Of a DNA stretch of 64,000 nt, positions 34,623 to 46,044 are shown one piece after another (positions within the stretch are counted from its first letter, which is position 1; each line of letters starts with the position of its first letter). Below the pieces are notes generated by a model, which saw nothing but the letters and a program-made list of their open reading frames with translations, was not told the origin of the DNA and searched no databases. The position numbers and the translations under genes were made by a program. This stretch comes from Blumeriella jaapii (taxonomy: Eukaryota > Ascomycota > Leotiomycetes > Helotiales > Drepanopezizaceae), in assembly GCA_009599575.1 (NCBI GenBank), contig VWND01000064.1:496001-560000 (forward strand), in the 5' to 3' direction.

Positions 34623-36141
34623 CTACTGAAGAGGCTCCGAGGAGCTGGATAGGCGGTTTAGATGGAGATAGACATCTGTACCGTAACTAATGAAAGGCAA
34701 TGTTAGGTTGCTGTAGTCTGTTTGTGGGTCACGAGATCACTCACCCTTCCATACTGATCAACTTCAAATCACCCCCGAAGTATCGCGCATATAACCTCGA
34801 GATCGGCAAACCATAACCGAAACCAGCCATGGGCGCCTTGAAATCATTTTTGTCGAAATCAGGATCTAGATTTGGTGTGGTGTCCACGGTGGTGTACATG
34901 TAGGTCCAGACGAGAGGGATAGCACTGCGGGTATACCACCACCCTCGTCCGAGATCTTGATGGTGATGTCCTCTTTTCCCTCGGCGACCACGACCTTGGT
35001 GACGGGAAAATCATCTTTATCTTGGCCATGTGCCTCGACGACGGCTCTGAGCGAGTTCTTCAAGGTTTCGAAGAGCATGTGTGATAAGTGTCCTGGGACA
35101 TACATGAAGTTGAGATGCGGTGGGCAAACCAGCTGGACCTTTGGCGCATCGAACAGTCCGTAGTGGTCTTCGCAGACAAATCGGGCATTCTCAATAGCTT
35201 CTTGCGCAAGGTCCTTGACGTTGGTCTTGGTGCAGATGATCCCTACGTAGGTCGGATCCCTGGTTTGGTTTTGATCCGTCAAGGCGATGTGTTGACCTAT
35301 TAGCATCCTGATTCCAATCCGGGACATATAGAACCGGTCCAAGAAAGCTTGGATGTTATTATCGATCTGCATACGCTGCTTTTTTCGCTTGTACTCGAGA
35401 ATTCCTTGCGCTACCGTCGTGACCACGCCATCGTGTCGCCGCTTGATCGTGTTGAGAGTCTCTGAGAATCTTTGATTGTAATCTTGGAGCTCGGGCGGCC
35501 AGTCGTTGCTGTCTTCCACGGTTGCGAAGTAGCGCTTTGCAGCGATCTTCTTGCCATTGTCCCCACTGCCGTTTCCACTCGAGGGCGAAGAATTGTATTG
35601 ACCTCTCTCCACGCTCGGGTTCTGCGTAACCTCCGACAAGATTTTCGAATGCTTTCCATCTTGCTTCGAGGGCTTCATGAGTCGATCGCGCACGTCCTTC
35701 GACAGCTGAGGCCGCGGAAGCTGTGTAATTTCCTGTATCACATGTCAGAAGTGGACTTGTACTTGGCGACGTATGCGCCCGGAGGGAGGGGGCGTAGCTA
35801 CCTCGAACGACTGGGCGTACCAGTCCTGTACTTTACTGATCGAGGGCATATCGTTCAGGCCATCGGGTAGGTCTCCCAACTCTTGAACGCGGTGCGCCAG
35901 TCGGATGGGAAGCTCTTCGGACAGGAATTGCGAGGCGCGGAAAAGCGTACCTGATTCACCGAGGCTGCGTTAGTAGAGACAACAGGAGGAGGAGCAAGCA
36001 CGTCGCGGAGTTGGGTTCGACCATACCTGTCGACGGCTTCTCGCCGAATTGAACCATCTGCCTCAAACTGACTCCAGTCGCGGGGAATTTAGAGTAGTGC
36101 TTGATGGTGTCCATCAGCCGCTCACTCTTCTTCCACGACAT
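34623..36141 (-). CDS. mitochondrial pyruvate dehydrogenase kinase family protein, one apparent single-base deletion
   Basis: Four exons: 36027-36141, 35802-35950, 34745-35732 and 34623-34686, with introns of 76, 69 and 58 nt; 438 residues if one missing base is allowed for. The N-terminal half is the BCDHK adaptor-type helical domain ([34 protein letters not shown]). The GHKL ATPase domain follows with the N-box [10 protein letters not shown]1 DEGGGIP and G2 GFGYGLP, and it ends [12 protein letters not shown]. These enzymes phosphorylate and inactivate the E1 alpha subunit of pyruvate or branched-chain dehydrogenase in the matrix; PDH is more likely but not certain. The break is near 34929 between GGGIP and [13 protein letters not shown]: a CCC run is one base too short. 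An internal Ser/Gly-rich insert ([14 protein letters not shown]) precedes [10 protein letters not shown]. Confidence 0.85.
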
Positions 36142-37433
36142 CTTGCGGGGTGTTACTGGCCCTCAGGCCTATGGGTGGTGTTCGAGTATCGGCCGCACTT
36201 ATAAAACACGCCTGAGCAGAAGCTGGGCGTCGAGTCGAAGTGAAGAACCCGCTGTCTCGCTGTCTCGAAGCTCGAAGCTCGAAGCTGGTGGTGGTGGTGG
36301 TGGTGGTGGTGAGGTTGAGGTCGAAGAGGGTGCCGAGGCAGAGTCACAATTGATGGGGGTGAGCAGCTGGAGCTCTCAGATAGCCACGGATAAGGGCCGA
36401 GATCCGATAAGGTACATATGTATGTTGTATGTACACACATACCGTACATACCGTACAGTACAGAAACAGTACAGTACACGTGAGTCACGGGGGAGCAAAC
36501 CTGCCTATCTATGTACAGCAGAAGGTGAGCTGAGGCTTTGTGGAAAATTTTCCCGATATCAAGAGCAAAGAAGCACACGGGCAACAGAGCCGCTAAGTTG
36601 ATCATCGATTGGCATTCTTGAGTAACCACTTCATAAAGTACTGTACGAACAGTACTTACAGTAAATAGCACATCGGACCAAGGGCAAGCATCACCCTGCC
36701 TTCCCTTGCACCCCGCAGTTTTCGATTTAACGAGCGTGTGTTTGAGTGGCAGGATCGTGGGGTACCATGTAAATAAACACCAACAGCTTAGCTTGTGTGA
36801 GGTACGTGAGGTACTTCACAGTACAGTCAGCACCTATCTCCTCCCAGAGCCGCCCAGGGTCTGGAGAGCCCAAATTAAGCAATCGACACGCGGCGACTTC
36901 GAAGATCTATTCCTTGCCGGCCATCTAAGCCTTCATTTTATTTAAAGGTGACGGTAGGCGTAAGTACGTAGGTACGGACGAAGGCATTTGTGCTGTACTG
37001 TAAGCTACATCGACGTATGTAAAAAGACGTTTGGAAAAAATGAAAAACAATTCGACGTTTTTGATTGAAGGAGTTGAAATGCGTTAAAGGGGTTTACAAC
37101 AAATTCGCTCGTGGGCTGTAAGTTAAGTTGGCTGACCGGTACTTAGGAGGAAACCAAGCCATCAAGCTATTTCTATATTTGGGGATGAAGCAGTCGGCTA
37201 GACCATCGAGACCCTTCATACTACGGTAAAGCACTTTCATTGCGGTTCAAAGTCATTTACTAGGAACCTACTGTACACAGCATTGGTTTGAAACACCAGC
37301 TTCATACTTCCGCAATGATAAAAAAAAGTGAAAACACCTCTTTTGCATTCCTGTCTTTCTACAAGCTGGGGCCAGCTCTTCCTCGACGGCTGCTTAGATT
37401 CAATCCGGACAGACTTGCTTGATACTTTTCCAG
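36142..37433. other. intergenic with GTAC and GGT repeats
   Basis: GGT run at about 36287-36312 and GTACAGTAC tracts at 36435-36480, 36640-36662 and 36820-36835. No supported gene. Confidence 0.45.
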
Positions 37434-37608
37434 AAGGAAACCGCTGACAAGTATCGCAAATGGATAGCCGACCGGAACCCGGGTAGCAAGTCCTGGGAAA
37501 GACGCGTGGGAATCCCCAAGACGTTCTATCCACCGCCTCCGAAAGAAGGATCTGTTCTACCGCGCCGACTGGAAGGAGTACGTCTGGAAGCTGCCGAAAG
37601 AACCGTGA
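37434..37608 (+). pseudogene. orphan terminal exon or gene fragment
   Basis: A splice acceptor (CTTTTCCAG, ending 37433) opens a frame with KETADKYRKWIADRNPGSKS and RRVGIPKTFYPPPP, then the neighbouring frame continues with KDLFYRADWKEYVWKLPKEP and a TGA. Composition is strongly coding-like and Trp/Tyr-rich. The shift here is an extra A (or two missing bases), unlike the single-base losses elsewhere. No upstream exon was found, so this is probably a relic. Confidence 0.35.
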
Positions 37609-38514
37609 GCCACAGGAGAAGTTGATTGACTATTTACTATGAATAGCATTGGCAAGTCACCGTCGATCTAAGGCCACATCTGCACGCGGGCACCGGCTAT
37701 CATGGCCGAACAAAAAAAAGAATAACAAAGATTCAGTCAGGATGATAGGTATGCTTCACAGCGGAAACCGAAGCAACGCAATCTGGCATTGTAGACGCGA
37801 ATACTATATGACAAATAGAGCTACTGTACTAGCAAACAGAGAGAAATTCAGCGATATCCATCCTCCGCTAAGCAACCAGTAGCAGAAAATATGTATGTTT
37901 AGTTCTTCTAGATCACAGGTAAATTGGGAAGAAACACATGCACTGCGAAGGGGGGAAAAGCCTTTCTTCATGCCGATTTCTTTCTTTTCAAACTTGGCGT
38001 GACAAGGGGCGTTAGCGAACGGAATGGCACTGATAAGAGCTAAAATAGCCAACCTAGTGTATGTATGTACAATCAACGGGCTATCTTAGGGAAATCCTTT
38101 TTTTTTTCGCGGAATTGTGAAGCGTGCATTTCAAACGAGAACGTCATTAACTGGGTGGAGAAAATGGCTGTGAACCGGAATGGAAGTGCTTTGGTACTGT
38201 AAGGTGACTCGATTCTCAGCCCGGTAGCCTAGCCTGCGATTTGAAAAACGATAGTGATTTCTGGCAAGGTGAGTAAGTTGTAGGTTTTTTTTTAAAGGAG
38301 CCGGAAGCATTTGGGAAGCCTCGGGCATTCAAGAAGGTTGGCACGAACTTATCAGAGCGACATTTGAAGCGTGGAGCAGATAGGGTTAGCTAGATACCTT
38401 AGACATGAGTAATCGGACTTCGACCTGAACTCCAAGCATCTGAAAAGGCCAGGCTATTCCAAGCCGTCCTCACATGAACGCCAATAATCATAATCGTAGA
38501 TTGAAACATCATAC
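37609..38514. other. intergenic, nothing recognised
   Basis: AT-rich with an 11-T run near 38098-38106 and another at 38286-38293. No supported gene. Confidence 0.4.
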
Positions 38515-40336
38515 CTAGGCTTTGTATAGAGTATCGAGGAAACCGCTCGCCAACTCGACCACAACGCTCTTGTTCGGCAAGCTCCCAGCAACGCCATACA
38601 GCGCGGCACTATCACCGACACTCTTCCCCTTGGCGCCCTTCCCTTCCACGATCCGCACCCGCTCCTTCTCCTTCTCGCCCTCAATCACAGCCTCGAGATC
38701 CGCCACGAGCTTCTCCCAGACCTTGACGATCGGCAACGTGACAGCGACGTGGATCGCCGGTGGGCTCTGCAGGGAGTTCAGATGCCACCCTTTGGCCGAC
38801 ATGGCGTCGGCGATGTCGTACACGTCCAGCGTCTTGGAGTTGAATGCCACGACGGACACGAGCGGGTGGCCGAGGACCTGGAGGTCGCTGCTTAGCGCAG
38901 GGTTCTGCTCGATGACCTCGACGATCTTCTTCGTGGCCCCGACGATCTCGGAGCAGGACTTGACGTAACCCTGCTCGCCAACACTCATCAGACTCGCCCA
39001 GCAGCCGGCAATCAGCGCACCGGGCCGCGAGCCCGCGATGGACGGCGAGGCGTACACGCCACCCGACCAGTCGGGCGAGATGAAGTACTGGTAGCTTCGC
39101 AGCTTCTCCGTGCGGTACAAGCACGTCGAATTGCCCTTGGGCGCGAATCCGTACTTGTGCGTGTCACAGCTGATGCTCGTCACGCCCCTGAGCCGAAAAT
39201 CGAACGGCGCCGTCTCGAACCCAGCTTTCTCGAGGAAGGGCACGAGGAAGGAGCCGAGGCAGCAATCGACATGCAGCGGGACCTTGCGCTTCACGGCGAG
39301 CTTGGAGAGCGCCGTGATGTCGTCTATGATGCCGTGCGGGAAGTTGGGAGCGGAGCCGACGAGCAGGACCGTGTTGCTGTTTATGAGGCGCGCGACGGAG
39401 GGAATGTGTACTTGATAGGACGGGGCTGGGCACGCCACGAGGTGGACTTTGATGCCGAAGTACTCCCCGGCTTTGCGGAAGGCTGTGTGGCCTGTTTCGG
39501 GGAGGATCCTGTGAGGCTGGTGAGTATTCGGGATTGAAAGCTTCTAGGACTGAAGACGTACATCTCTGGTTCGGTGACGCCTCGCTCTGTGTATGCTTTG
39601 TTGCGGGCGCTCAGACAGGCCATCAGGATGGACTCTGTACCACCACTGGTTGTCACGCCTGCTGATCCGCTCGGTGCATTGAACATCGCCAACACCATCG
39701 ATACAACCTCGGCCTCCATCTTCCTCACTCCCGGGAACACATCTGGGTGAATGGGGTTGGCCACGGTGACTTTCCAAACGCCTCCGTCTGCAGTTTGATC
39801 AAAGATTCTCCCCCATGATATACCGCACCCGAAACGAAGCCATCCTCCCATCTGGTGTGGCTCATTGTCGCGAGTGCCTCCAGCTCCTTCAACACCGCCT
39901 CTTCCGACCAGCCTTCCTTCGGCAGTGTCAGGTATCGGATGACGCCCGGCCCAGACGGCACCAGCTTTCCTTGCAACTTGTTGATGGCTTCGCTAACCTG
40001 CTTCTGGACCTGTGACCGCACGCCGGGCGCGCGGAGGAAGAGGCCGTAGAGCGTGCGGCGGACGGAGATGTAGGCATCTGCGAGCGTCCCCAACAGCCCG
40101 CGGCCCTTGAGCTTCAGCATCGCTTTCCTCGTCCATCTCAGCAGGAAGAGAAAGAACACGATGTTGCGGAATCTGTGTGCCAGAAGCAAAGATTAGCTGC
40201 CTGCCCTTCTAACGTTTGAGCAACGGGCCAGGACGTACAGATCGATGTTCAGAGACAGCAATTGGCCGCTAGGGCCGGCTTTCTTGATCGCGAAGCTGTT
40301 GCGCAAGCTCGCGGGTAATCTCGACGTCCCGGGCAT
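38515..40336 (-). CDS. DPL1: sphingosine-1-phosphate lyase, one apparent single-base deletion
   Basis: Three exons: 40239-40336, 39562-40172 and 38515-39508. Introns are GTACGT...CACACAG (66 nt) and GTACGT...CTCACAG (53 nt). Allowing for one missing base the protein is 567 residues, normal for the family. A hydrophobic segment ([10 protein letters not shown], about residues 35-45) anchors it in the ER membrane with the PLP domain facing the cytosol. The core shows [32 protein letters not shown] and the Schiff-base lysine in [13 protein letters not shown]. The enzyme cleaves phosphorylated long-chain bases to a fatty aldehyde and phosphoethanolamine, the exit step of sphingolipid metabolism. 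The break is near 39771: LQTEAFGK and [14 protein letters not shown] are adjacent in the family but in different frames, with a short A run between them. Confidence 0.9.
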
Positions 40337-41171
40337 GTTGTTGTTTGCGCTGCCTATCTATCATTCACACAGTCGGGAGGCGCGGCAGGGTCGTCGGGAG
40401 ATGGGACAGAAGGTAATCTTGTACCAAGGACTATCGCTTCCGATTGTACTGTATTGTTCTAGCCGAGGTGACGATCACATGTTGTGGACGAGACAAATGA
40501 AGGAGGTTCTAACTGTTGGTATTTTGCCGGTGTACAGATGCGAAGGATTGGCAGGTCTCATTCGAAGGTAAAGATTTGAGCCGCCGTTGAGTGGCGAAAT
40601 CGAGACACCGGGACCGGGCATTCTCAGCCTTGTGAGTGAGTGGTACCGGAGAAATTAACATGTGGTGGACTGAGTTAGACCCTTGAACCCATCACGTCTT
40701 GGGCTTATATGGGACTTTGGATCGAGTGCGGGTTGCTAGTTGGTGATCTTGGTTCAGAGTGCTTGATTTGACTTGACTGCGTAGCACCTGTTGAACCTCC
40801 TCCGAGTCGAACAGCAGTACCACTTTACCGGCTGCAGGGTATGTGAACGTGATATTGTACAGTACATGAAGCGCTATTCGCCTCCTCCCTCAGTTCCATC
40901 GCTGCAGAACGCCGATTCTAAACGGGCTTCCCGTGCCCTATGCAGATGTTCAATCATACAGCAGATTATACAATCACAGGAGACGTGCACCTTCATGCCA
41001 TCCATCCCATTCCCAAACACCGCAAACGCCATTCTAGCTCACTGCCCATATTCCATGGGATTGCTTCGTAGATCGTAGATCATCAGGGCGCCCTGTAACC
41101 TTATCGTGTGGGCGGAAAGACCGAACAAAGTATTAAAGCGTGGTCATCGTTGAACCGGGCTGTTTGTTGTT
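40337..41171. other. intergenic, presumed promoter of the lyase gene
   Basis: 835 bp between a 5' end and a 3' end on the same strand. No gene or repeat is supported. Confidence 0.45.
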
Positions 41172-42217
41172 TTAACGAAATGCGGTCCTCCACTGTTTCG
41201 AAAACGGCTCTGCCTCCCCCTCGCAACTGCGCCCAGGCTGATCACACCCATTGAATCGAATGACGAAGTCTCCATCTCTGTAAGCGCCCCCCTCTGATGC
41301 TTGCTCAAGCTGGCTGTACCCATTCAAGGTCCTTTGCGGTACAAGCGCCAGCTTCGACAGAATCGTTGGGTGCCATTGCACAATGTGTTCCTGCAACTCA
41401 ATTAGCACAATGGGTTCTGCTATGCAAGAGAACCTGCGCTTACTAAAGCGTGGAGGTCTGCCTTCTGAAAGTTGTAGGAGCGGTACAAAGGATCAAACCA
41501 GGTATCCAAGAAGAATTTGGCCCAGTCCCCCTTCCGAATGATGAAACTGCTCTGCGACAACCCACTCTTATCCTGTGTGAGAACAAAGTCTATGTTGCCA
41601 CCCTTCAGATGGGGGTAGGTCTTGATAATGCTGTCAGGGGGGACGATCGGTTGGTTTCTAACCATGATGCTCTCCAGCTTTTTCGGGCCCATAATCTCCC
41701 CTTCAACGGTCATGTCTGGATTCATGATGAGCGCGTTCTGGTCCAGGTACCAGATGAAGGTGCTGTGAGGAAATTTCGTCAGGGCATGTCGAGTCGCTGG
41801 CACTCGAGCCCAGGAGCTAGGAGATCCACCCAAATCGTACTCTTTCGCGGTCACGAAGAAAGTCGTGTAGCCTGCTAAGCAGTCAGTGTTCCCGGCCCAT
41901 GCTTCGGCGCGCTGGGTCTTCTCACCATGCTTCTTCGCGTACTCCACCCGGTTGTCCTTGATGTTGTTTAGATACTCCTTGCTGTAGTTGTCCGGGTCCA
42001 GAACCGTCACAATCACCACCCGCGGAGTGCCTGATGGTATTCTGTCTGCCCCTCCCCCAAAGATCTGTGAGAATAAGAAGACCAGCGCAATCACGACCAA
42101 CGCGCACACCGCGAGCGCCTGCACCCTGCTTCTTCTGAACGAGGGGAGTCGTGTTGATCGAGACGGCGCGTAGGGCGCGGGGGTCGATAACTTCCTCGTG
42201 GGAAGCGCGAGATGCAT
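41172..42217 (-). CDS. GT34 family alpha-mannosyltransferase (Mnn10/Mnn11/Gma12-like)
   Basis: Three exons: 41926-42217, 41444-41871 and 41172-41390, 312 residues. Introns are 54 nt (GTGAGA...TTAGCAG) and 53 nt (GTAAGC...TTGCAG). A short basic cytoplasmic tail is followed by a type II membrane anchor (VQALAVCALVVIALVFLFSQ, residues about 33-52). The catalytic part includes RVVIVTVLDPDNYS, YTTFFVTAKEYDLG, IWYLDQNALIMNPDM and GNIDFVLTQDKSGLSQSSF. The place of the usual DxD metal site reads DQN. Family members use GDP-mannose in the Golgi to extend N-glycan outer chains with alpha-1,6-linked (or other) mannose. The start codon at 42217 directly precedes the anchor; the open frame upstream looks untranslated. 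The gene is divergent from phosphomannose isomerase. Confidence 0.8.
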
Positions 42218-43056
42218 CTTGAAGTTTCGATCGTCTGTCGGCCGCCTAGCGGTGGCTGAGTTGAAAGCAGTCGACACAAAAAAAATGCGACCGTCGAGAT
42301 GGTGACCAGTGGTTGACGTTGAGGGTGGGCTGAAAAGCTTACTCACAACCTTCTTTTCGTCTAGCTGGCACTTGCTTGCCGGCAACGTGATGAAGACCAA
42401 GGATGGCTGGCTACCTCGATTGATCGATCACTGCACGTACGCGTCGATTGTCGCTGTCGCTGTCGCTGTCGCTCTCGCTGTCACGGTCACGGTCACGGTC
42501 ACGGTCTCGACCACCAGCGACAGACCAGATTGCTCGTTGGGGAAATGTGCAAGTGCCACGAGTGAAATGAGAATGTAGCGTCCCGTCTTTCAGACTTTGG
42601 CGTCACAAACCCTCGATGGTTTGTCGACTCTGATTGGCTGCCCGCTCTGCGATAAGGTCCACGTCTGGTCAGGACCTGGAATAGGGGGCCGATTTCGCCG
42701 CTTCTACACAATACAGTATATTGACCATGTTCTTTTGTACCCCAAAGTCACTTGGGGATCTATGGAACACGAGAAGGAATCCGGAGCCTACGCCTTCTGA
42801 TCGTCGCATGGTCGCAGAAGGGATGCCAGAGCCACTCCTGTGGCCCGTGGCACTAGAAGCGTAGCTAAGGAAGTGACCGTCTCTTGATGATGTCCACTGC
42901 GAGGGGAGCTCGTCATAGGTACGGTATCATGACAGCTCGCAGGCCAACGTCTTTCCAAATTCCATTTGGAAATGTTGATTTCTCTCAAGTACAATTCCCC
43001 ATCTCCCAGTCCCTGCTTTCGGTGTCTTGGGCAAAACGTACAGACGTCCATCAACC
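42218..43056. promoter_or_regulatory. shared intergenic region of the mannosyltransferase and phosphomannose isomerase genes
   Basis: 839 bp separate the two divergent start codons. The region holds hexamer runs GCTGTC and CGGTCA (42447-42510). No factor site was assigned. Confidence 0.5.
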
Positions 43057-44524
43057 ATGTCTTCGTCGATTATCCAACTAGAGTGCGGATGCAACAACTA
43101 CCCGTGGGGGAAGAAGGGCAAAGACTCTCTGGCGGCTCAGTACGCGCTTGCAACGCCAGGAGGCACTTTCGCGCTCGACGAGTCCAAGGAATATGCTGAG
43201 GTTGGTTTATGTTCCTGGTTATCTGCGAGTGTCTGAACGAGTGTGTGCCGGATCACGGAAGTGATGCTAGACGTTATAGATCGCAGGATATGCATTGTCC
43301 AATCAACTAGAGCATGTCGTTCTGACAAGAGCGTAGCAATGGATGGGCACTTACCCAACCACCCCCTCAAAAGTCCTTTCCAGCGGCGAAGATCTCCAGA
43401 AACACCTCGACGCCAATTTGGAAGCTCTTATCGGCAAGCCCATCCTTCGAAAGTTCGGAACAGATCTTCCCTACCTCCCAAAGGTATTGCCAGCTCTCCG
43501 TGAAAAATGACGCCCAGCCAGCTTACCTTCCTAGATCCTGTCGATCGCAAAAGCTCTCCCACTTCAGATCCACCCGGACAAGAACCTCGCCGCGAAACTT
43601 CACGCCAGAGACCCAGAGAAGTTCGGCGACAGCAACCACAAGCCCGAAATTGCAGTCGCGCTCTCCAAGTTTGAAGTCTTCGTCGGGTGGAAACCTCTTT
43701 CTCGCGTCCAAGCCCTGTTTACCAACGTCCCGGTCCTCGGGTCCAGTTTTGTGCCTAATGATGCCCCCGCCCATTTTTCGATGGAGACCTTGAAGGCAAT
43801 CGTTGGCAAGATTTTAGGCTCGAGCGACGAGGAAATCGTCGATGTGTATGAGAAGCTGAGGGCGATGCCGGCGAGCGAGTTTGGCGAGGAAGAGGCGTAT
43901 GTTGCGAAGATGCTGCCGAGACTAGCGGAGCAGTACGACAAGTCCGATCCGGGGACGCTGGTTGCGCTTTTGACCATGAACTATTTGGTGCTAGAGAAGG
44001 GCGACGCTATATACGTTCCTGCGGAGTGAGTATCCCGACCCATTTGAGCCATGGATAGCTGACGAAATGAAAGCGGAATCCACGCATATCTAAGTGGAGA
44101 TATCGTCGAGTGCATGGCACGCAGCGACAACGTCCTCAACACCGGCTTCTGCCCTCGCGCAGACAGAGACTCCATCGAGCTGTTCACTGCAGCCTTGACA
44201 TTCAGTCCCAAGTCCGCAGACGAGGCTCTGCTCAAGCCCGAGGCCTCGTCCAAAGGCACTCAAGGCCATACGCGAGTTCTCGCACCGCCTCTCAGCGAGT
44301 TCAACATGCTGGTCACGGATCTGAAAGCAGGGGAGAAAGAGACTGTCCAGGCGCTGCAAGGGCCCGGCATCATGATCGTCACAGGAGGAAAGGGAACCCT
44401 GAAGGCCCAGGGCAAGGAGACTGAGATTAAGGAAGGATATGTGTTCTTCGTTGGCTACAACACTGAGTTCGAGCTTGTAGCCGACAGCGGTCTTGAGACA
44501 CACATCGCTTACGCAGAGGTGTGA
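43057..44524 (+). CDS. mannose-6-phosphate isomerase, type I
   Basis: Four exons: 43057-43200, 43337-43483, 43535-44025 and 44074-44524, 410 residues. Introns 2 and 3 are 51 and 48 nt; intron 1 (136 nt) has an unusual GTTGGT donor but a good branch point (TTCTGAC). The N-terminus reads LECGCNNYPWGKKGKDSLAA, then QWMGTYPTTPS. Zinc ligands of the cupin fold are visible: Gln108 and His110 in LPLQIHPDKN, Glu135 in NHKPEIAVAL and His264 in DGIHAYLSGDIVECMARSDN. The enzyme interconverts fructose-6-phosphate and mannose-6-phosphate in the cytosol and so feeds GDP-mannose synthesis for glycoprotein and cell-wall mannan. Its divergent neighbour uses GDP-mannose. Confidence 0.92.
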
Positions 44525-44960
44525 TTGGAGAAGAAAGAGAATAGTGAACCAAAACGTGGATTTTAAAATTAAACATCTTTATCAAAGAGAATGTATCAAT
44601 TCATCTGCCTCTGAATCTTCTTGGAAGCGATTCGCCGAAGCGAAAAAATCAGCACCGCACTCCGTAAGAAGGAGAGCGGCAAATCGACAGAGCATTGACT
44701 GGGCTCGCGGCCGCCGATAGTGAAATGAGAACAAGACGCTCAGATTTCGAAGGCTCCAGCGAATAGATGATCTATGCACACAGACTAGCTGACACCCTAC
44801 TTGGAGAGGAAATCGTGGCAGCTTAAGTTGTGTGCATTGTGAAGAGGGTAGATAGAAGTAGGAGAGGGACACAAGTAGCGAAGTGAGGAACCTTTCAAGA
44901 GATTGTAGTGCAAAACAATACATTTCGGACCGCTACTGCGTCCAACGAGTGTCAGAATCG
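44525..44960. other. short intergenic region between convergent genes
   Basis: Presumed 3' UTRs of the isomerase and RING-CH genes. Nothing else seen. Confidence 0.5.
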
Positions 44961-46044
44961 CTACTGTGTCTTACGACTTTCAGAACCTATGTCTTGCGAA
45001 GTTGTGGCCTCAGGAGCTGCGATAGGCTTTTCGATCTCTTCGGGTTCATCGTCGCCTTGTACATCAGCAACGCGTTCACCAGCCAATTCGAGAGCTCTCT
45101 TGGTCCAAGAACGGACAAATCTCCAGACAGCCTATATTGTCAGTCAGCCATCATATGAACAAGGTTAAGCGTGTAACTTACTATGAAGAACGTGATCACA
45201 CCTATGATCGCCACAACCCATGCAGTACCGGATAGTCGGTCAAGTCCTGTTCCACCCCTTCTTCCAGCACCGCCTCCAAGAGCACCGGCCTGCCTCAAGT
45301 TCACCCAATGCCACGGGGACATTGCAAAGAACGTCTTGATGAATCCAAGCAACCTAGAGATGCCAGTCCTTTCAAAAAGTGCTCGATCCATGACGCATTT
45401 TTATCCTCCAAAAGCATGGCCGTTCCGCCGGATGGCAGTGATGTGATTGTATCATACGGATCCAAGTACAAATTTATGATCGGATCTGCAAAAAAACCAA
45501 AGACAAATACCGTGGCGGCCATGATAATAAGAGTAATCAGAATTTGAGTCCAGGCACTGGTAATCACCCGGCTCCAGCGCATTCGTTCCAGACGATATTG
45601 GTACTTGCAGGTAGGGCACTCCCAGAAGTTTCGAGCCGTGTACGATGGACCCGAATACCTCCATGCTTCCAGGCATCCTTCATGAACATATTTCTGGCTC
45701 CCTCGACATTGGCATGGCCTGATCAAACGTCCCAGACTGGCGTCGACCGAATTGTAGGAGACCTTTGGAGCTGGGTGGAGCATTGAAGGCATTTCATCGG
45801 CGCGGAGCTCGAATGATGGAGGCACTTCCTCCAAACAGATTCGACAGATGCGAGTAGCATAGTGCTTCTGAGGCGGCGGAATTGAGGGTGAGGAATGTTC
45901 GCTGTCGAAGCCTTCTGCATCAGACTCTGGTTCGTCCTCTCCGAATGCACCGGGCGTACGGTTGGCTTCGGATGCCTCTTGTCGAGCGTCGTCTGTTGCT
46001 TCTGGCCATGACCAGTTGGATCGGGTCTCATAGCGATCAGACAT
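44961..46044 (-). CDS. RING-CH (MARCH-type) membrane E3 ubiquitin ligase, one apparent single-base deletion
   Basis: Two exons: 45182-46044 and 44961-45131, joined through a 50-nt GTAAGT...TATAG intron; 344 residues if one base is restored. An acidic disordered N-terminus precedes a complete C4HC3 RING-CH: Cys67, Cys70, Cys111, Cys113, His121, Cys124, Cys143 and Cys146 (CRICLEE, CQCRGSQKYVHEGC, WECPTCKY). Hydrophobic spans follow (TQILITLIIMAATVFVFGFF; WVVAIIGVITFFI) with a cytoplasmic acidic tail. MARCH-type ligases ubiquitinate membrane proteins. The break is near 45343-45350, between KGLASLGCL and GFIKTFFAMSPWHW, where a GG pair would need to be GGG. The upstream frame extends to 46112, so the Met at 46044 is a choice. 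Head to head with a proteasome gene. Confidence 0.8.
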
